Below, piece after piece: positions 26,845 through 29,514 of a stretch of DNA of 29,514 nt. The notes beneath the pieces were generated by a model. It ran no database searches. It saw nothing but the letters and a program-made list of their open reading frames with translations, and was not told the DNA's origin. A program made the position numbers and the translations under genes. The DNA comes from an uncultured Oxalobacteraceae bacterium (GTDB lineage Bacteria > Pseudomonadota > Gammaproteobacteria > Burkholderiales > Burkholderiaceae), in contig CAMLIL010000074.1 in NCBI GenBank assembly GCA_946480015.1, forward strand, positions 1-29,514. Reading direction: 5' to 3'. Position 1 is the first letter of the stretch. Each line of letters begins with the position of its first letter.

Positions 26845-26895
26845 GCCTATGCGATAGGCAAGCGAACCCCCGTGCGCAAATAGGCCGGGCCTATT
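26845..26895. repeat. Four ATAGGC half-sites in two palindromes
   Basis: GCCTATGCGATAGGC (26845-26859) is a perfect 6-3-6 palindrome. AATAGGCCGGGCCTATT (26879-26895) is a perfect 8-1-8 palindrome built from the same hexamer in the opposite order. Such clusters of half-sites in a divergent control region usually mark binding of a dimeric regulator. Confidence 0.6.
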
Positions 26896-27027
26896 CAAAC
26901 ATTCTTCATTTCGTTTGGGAACATTATCAGAAGGTTATACGCAAATCAATCGCCCGGCCATGAAAACGACGGTCGGGAAATCGGCTGGCGCCATTATTGG
27001 GAATGGATTTTTTAACTGTGGGAATTT

Positions 27028-27051
27028 AGCAACAGTCAGCGCAATGTTGCT
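27028..27051. promoter_or_regulatory. Inverted repeat AGCAACA-N10-TGTTGCT
   Basis: Perfect 7-bp arms lie about 75 bp upstream of the exported-protein gene, in an AT-rich stretch. It may be an operator for that gene or a hairpin in its leader. Confidence 0.4.
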
Positions 27052-27124
27052 GTATATCATGAGAAGATAAACAGTGTTGCATTTCCAGATATATTTTATG
27101 GATTATTTTACAAGGGATTTTCAC

Positions 27125-27727
27125 ATGAACATGCAAGCGACACAACGACGCGCACCCTGGATCGCGGTGCTGCCGCTGGCCGTGCTGATCGGCCTGTCCC
27201 ACGGGGCGATGGCGCAGGGCGCGGGAGCTGCTTCGAGCGCCGCCAGTAATTCCCTGCAGACCTACCAACAGATGTGCGCCGCGAATGGCGGGTATTTTCA
27301 ATACGGGACGGTCAATACTCCGCAAGACAGTGACTATCCTGCGGTGACCAATTTCAAGAACGGTGGAAAGCTGAAAGGCATTCCTCTGACGCATACCCAT
27401 ATCGAAATAACATCAGGAATCGATGGGCAAATATATGACATCGCCATTGATAACGTTTTTGCTGCCGATTACGACCCGAAAAAACTCGTGGTGCCGCCGT
27501 CTTATGCAAAAAGCCTGACCGCCAACAGCACTGTTTATTTGTGCAGCGGTAATCCGGCCAAGGTCCCCTATTCGCTCACCGAGACCGTGGCTTCGCAAGG
27601 TATCGATTGGGTGCACACCAATTGCGCGGCAAGCGGATACCAGTCGACATTTAACAACGGCTTTCTCTACAGTCAAAATGTGAATCTGACCAATAGTCAA
27701 ACATATTGCCGGCTCTGGCCGAATTGA
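27125..27727 (+). CDS. Exported protein of unknown function with four cysteines
   Basis: A 200-residue protein. A basic start (MNMQATQRRAPW) and hydrophobic stretch AVLPLAVLIGLSHGAMAQ give a clear signal peptide cleaved near AMA-QG. The mature part is rich in Asn, Tyr, Ser and Thr. It has four cysteines in QMCAANGGYF, VYLCSGNPA, TNCAASGYQ and TYCRLWPN, suggesting two disulfides in the periplasm or outside. I recognise no family. The ATG at 27125 is chosen because AAGGGA lies 8-13 bases upstream; in-frame starts at 27074 and 27098 would add residues before the signal peptide. The gene is divergent from the peroxidase/glycyl-radical operon and converges on the YkgJ gene with 12 bp between stops. 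Confidence 0.8.
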   Translation: MNMQATQRRAPWIAVLPLAVLIGLSHGAMAQGAGAASSAASNSLQTYQQMCAANGGYFQYGTVNTPQDSDYPAVTNFKNGGKLKGIPLTHTHIEITSGIDGQIYDIAIDNVFAADYDPKKLVVPPSYAKSLTANSTVYLCSGNPAKVPYSLTETVASQGIDWVHTNCAASGYQSTFNNGFLYSQNVNLTNSQTYCRLWPN

Positions 27728-27739
27728 CTTCTCAAAAGA

Positions 27740-27997
27740 TCAGGCTGGGGCGGTTGCGCGTTCCAGGTTTTCCAGCCAGACGATAGCGTGTTCCCGGCGC
27801 GAACCGCACATTTCTTCGGACGGCTGCAAGCCTGCGCAGCAGGCCGGCCGTTCCGGTTTTCCGAAAATGAGGCAGCGATTGTCTTCGCCGAGCTGAATGC
27901 ACCTGTCGCCGGCAGGTTTCCCATCAGGCATGCCAGGAATCGGGCTGGTGATCGAAGGGGCGATGCAGCACGCACCGCAATGGTCTCGGCACTTCAT
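27740..27997 (-). CDS. YkgJ-family cysteine cluster protein
   Basis: An 85-residue protein beginning [16 protein letters not shown], with further cysteines in [25 protein letters not shown] and [11 protein letters not shown]. This spacing is the YkgJ/CxxCxxCC zinc- or iron-chelating family, which is widespread and of unknown biochemical role. The final [11 protein letters not shown] matches the end of short proteobacterial members from memory. Start ATG 27997 gives the normal compact length; the ribosome binding site is not obvious. No functional link to the neighbours is evident. Confidence 0.85.
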   Translation of the reverse strand: MKCRDHCGACCIAPSITSPIPGMPDGKPAGDRCIQLGEDNRCLIFGKPERPACCAGLQPSEEMCGSRREHAIVWLENLERATAPA

Positions 27998-28051
27998 GGA
28001 GGTCTTTCGGTGGAGGAGCGGCGATCATAGCACTTTTCGTGTCATAGGATG

Positions 28052-28078
28052 TCATACAACAACAAAGCGCGCTATAAT
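28052..28078 (+). promoter_or_regulatory. Candidate promoter of the FadR-family gene, with TCATACAA half-site
   Basis: A perfect TATAAT lies at 28073-28078, only 7 bases before the start codon at 28086, so the transcript would be leaderless or nearly so. TCATACAA at 28052-28059 resembles the TCATCGTACAA arms of the inverted repeat before kdgD and may serve autoregulation. The -35 region is weak. Confidence 0.45.
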
Positions 28079-28085
28079 AGGCCGC

Positions 28086-28841
28086 ATGACCCCGTCCGCC
28101 GCCTCCTCCACGTCTGCGCCGCCGCGCAAAAAGTACCGCACCCTGGCCGAAGGGGTGGTTGAACGCATCATCGCGTCGATCGAAAAAGGCGTGCTCAAGG
28201 TCGGCGACAAGCTGCCGACCGAGTCCGCCATCATGAATGAATACGGCGTCAGCCGCACCGTGGTGCGCGAAGCGCTGTCGCATCTGCAGGCCGGCCGCTG
28301 GGTCCAGACCCGGCACGGCATCGGCACCTTCGTCATCGAGCGCGCGCAGCATGGGCTGGGCATCAATGGCGACAGCATCGTCACCGTGATCGACGTGCTG
28401 GCCATGCTGGAGCTGCGCATCAGCATGGAAGCGGAGGCCGCCTGGCTGGCGGCATCGCGCCGCACCGATGCCCAGGTGGCCGCGCTGGGCCAGGCCCTGG
28501 CCGCCATGCAGCAAAGCATGCGGCAGGGCCGTACCTCGGTCGACGCCGACCGCCAGTTCCACCTGCTGATCGCCCAGGCCACCGGCAACCCGTATTTCGT
28601 CGAAATTCTCAGCCAGCTGGGCAACACCATCATCCCGCGCGCGCGCCTGAACATGCCGCAGCTGGCGCACGACGATCCGTCCGCCTACCTGGAGCGGGTC
28701 AACCGCGAACACGAAGATATCTACAACGCGATCCTGCGCCGGGACCCTGAAGCGGCGCGCGCCGCCATGCGCACGCACCTGAGCAACAGCCGCGAGCGGC
28801 TGCGCCAAGCCCAGCAGCAACTGGAAGCGGCCGCGCGCTAA
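28086..28841 (+). CDS. FadR-subfamily GntR transcriptional regulator, probable kdgD regulator
   Basis: A 251-residue regulator. The winged helix-turn-helix spans about residues 17-80: LAEGVVERIIASIEKGVLKVGDKLPTESAIMNEYGVSRTVVREALSHLQAGRWVQTRHGIGTFV. The all-helical FCD ligand domain follows, with LAMLELRISMEAEAAWLAASRRTD, DADRQFHLLIAQATGNPYFVEIL and EHEDIYNAILRRDPEAARAAMRTHLSNSRERL; the conserved Asp and His residues are candidate metal ligands. Regulators of this class often bind sugar acids. It lies 129 bp upstream of kdgD on the same strand, and an 11-bp inverted repeat flanks the kdgD promoter. Open frame extends upstream to 27897 but overlaps the YkgJ gene; ATG 28086 gives the normal N-terminus. 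Confidence 0.88.
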   Translation: MTPSAASSTSAPPRKKYRTLAEGVVERIIASIEKGVLKVGDKLPTESAIMNEYGVSRTVVREALSHLQAGRWVQTRHGIGTFVIERAQHGLGINGDSIVTVIDVLAMLELRISMEAEAAWLAASRRTDAQVAALGQALAAMQQSMRQGRTSVDADRQFHLLIAQATGNPYFVEILSQLGNTIIPRARLNMPQLAHDDPSAYLERVNREHEDIYNAILRRDPEAARAAMRTHLSNSRERLRQAQQQLEAAAR

Positions 28842-28876
28842 GGGCCTGTTTCAGTCACCGTCCCGACTATTTCAAC

Positions 28877-28924
28877 TCATCGTACAAATCCGCTTGCCAT
28901 TCCAAATGATCAGTTGTACGATGA
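28877..28924. promoter_or_regulatory. Inverted repeat TCATCGTACAA ... TTGTACGATGA around the kdgD promoter
   Basis: The arms 28877-28887 and 28914-28924 are exact reverse complements, 26 bp apart. The right arm overlaps the candidate -10 box and the left arm lies just upstream of the -35, so a repressor dimer pair could occlude or loop the promoter. The adjacent FadR-family protein is the likely binder. Confidence 0.65.
28894..28922 (+). promoter_or_regulatory. kdgD promoter
   Basis: TTGCCA (28894-28899) and TACGAT (28917-28922) are separated by 17 bp. The -10 is embedded in the right arm of the inverted repeat. Confidence 0.6.
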
Positions 28925-28970
28925 CGTACCACTTAAAAATCAAGCGCCACCCCATTACCCTGGAGATCCA

Positions 28971-29514
28971 ATGAATCCGAATCCGCAAGAACTCAAGAAA
29001 ATCCTGTCCCACGGCCTGCTGTCGTTCCCGGTCACCGACTTTGACGCGCAAGGTAACTTCAACGCCAAGTCGTACGCCGACCGTCTGGAGTGGCTCGCTC
29101 CCTACGGCGCCAGCGCACTGTTCGCCGCCGGCGGCACGGGTGAGTTCTTCTCGCTGACCCCGGGCGAGTACACGGACGTGATCAAGACCGCGGTCGACAC
29201 CTGCCGCGGCCAAGTTCCCCTGCTGGCCGGCGCCGGCGGCCCGACCCGCCAGGCCATCGCCTACGCCCAGGAAGCCGAGCGCCTGGGCGCGCACGGCATC
29301 CTGCTGCTGCCGCACTACCTGACCGAAGCGAGCCAGGACGGCCTGGTCGCGCACGTCGAAGAAGTCTGCAAATCGGTCAAGTTCGGCGTGGTGGTGTACA
29401 ACCGCGGCCAGTGCCGCCTGACCCCTGATTCGCTGGCGAAGCTGGCTGACCGCTGCCCCAACCTGATCGGCTTCAAGGACGGCATCGGCGACATCGAACT
29501 GATGGTCTCGATCT
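28971..29514 (+). CDS. kdgD: 5-dehydro-4-deoxyglucarate dehydratase KdgD (partial, cut by window end)
   Basis: The first 181 residues of a protein usually about 300 long. It belongs to the dihydrodipicolinate synthase/N-acetylneuraminate lyase superfamily and converts 5-dehydro-4-deoxyglucarate to 2,5-dioxopentanoate with loss of water and CO2. The opening [18 protein letters not shown] is characteristic of KdgD, followed by [63 protein letters not shown] and [13 protein letters not shown], where Lys169 should form the Schiff base. GGAG 6 bases before ATG 28971 is a good ribosome binding site. This is the step after GudD, whose gene is at 7106-8443. Confidence 0.96.
   Translation, partial: MNPNPQELKKILSHGLLSFPVTDFDAQGNFNAKSYADRLEWLAPYGASALFAAGGTGEFFSLTPGEYTDVIKTAVDTCRGQVPLLAGAGGPTRQAIAYAQEAERLGAHGILLLPHYLTEASQDGLVAHVEEVCKSVKFGVVVYNRGQCRLTPDSLAKLADRCPNLIGFKDGIGDIELMVSI

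Larger units (their letters stand above)
26593..27124. other. 532-bp divergent non-coding region with multiple inverted repeats
   Basis: No credible gene is seen here. The part from about 26740 to 27124 is clearly more AT-rich than the flanking genes. It holds the leader hairpins of the leftward operon (26648-26679 and 26690-26706), the palindromes at 26765-26776 and 26779-26788 (TATGGCCATA), the ATAGGC half-site array at 26845-26895, and an inverted repeat at 27028-27051. No convincing -35/-10 pair for the leftward operon could be picked; TTTATAT on the minus strand near 26752 is a weak -10 candidate. Confidence 0.6.

Noticed and set aside
28872..29354. Minus-strand open frame opposite kdgD
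   Set aside because: It is antisense to a clear kdgD reading frame and its promoter, with no domain of its own.

Overview
The window is GC-rich, tightly packed bacterial DNA. The gene repertoire (YVTN beta-propeller next to trmB and recQ, an uppP-recQ pair, LacI- and FadR-type regulators of sugar-acid genes, a GluP-type sugar importer) fits a betaproteobacterium of the Oxalobacteraceae type, such as Massilia, Duganella or Janthinobacterium. This assignment is inference from gene content; no rRNA or species marker is present.

Layout. (1) 1-5.7 kb is housekeeping: tRNA-Gly(CCC), an exported creatininase-family protein, an exported or anchored YVTN beta-propeller, trmB, then on the other strand uppP overlapping recQ. 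(2) 5.8-8.4 kb is a glucarate module: a LacI-family repressor and glucarate dehydratase gudD, each with a TGGTAGCG-type palindrome upstream. (3) 8.4-19.9 kb is a mannan-utilisation locus built as two divergent operons. Leftward are a LacI-family regulator, an AGE-family mannose isomerase and a PfkB fructokinase. Rightward are a GluP/FucP-type importer, a secreted GH5 mannanase, a secreted 1359-residue LamG-GH2-SGNH fusion and a secreted CE2-type acetylesterase. Repeated GTTTAG/CTAAAC half-sites fill the intergenic region. The logic reads as outside deacetylation and hydrolysis of acetylated (gluco)mannan, mannose import, isomerisation to fructose and phosphorylation. (4) 19.9-26.6 kb, leftward, is a four-gene operon of unknown pathway: a 1166-residue fusion of a DyP-type haem peroxidase with a complete glycyl-radical-enzyme (pyruvate formate-lyase-like) domain, a 157-residue protein, a GMC flavin oxidoreductase and a VioB-related ferritin-like protein. 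No radical-SAM activase is present in the window. (5) 26.6-27.1 kb is a 532-bp non-coding region, more AT-rich than its surroundings and full of inverted repeats. (6) 27.1-29.5 kb holds an exported orphan protein, a YkgJ-type cysteine cluster protein, a FadR-family regulator and the 5' part of kdgD, the step after gudD in glucarate catabolism.

The strongest candidate for an undescribed system is region 4. A haem peroxidase is covalently joined to a glycyl-radical enzyme and co-transcribed with a flavin oxidoreductase, a family whose oxidase members make H2O2. This suggests, as a hypothesis only, a peroxide-driven route to a protein radical that needs no radical-SAM activase. The second most interesting object is the LamG-GH2-SGNH fusion in the mannan locus.
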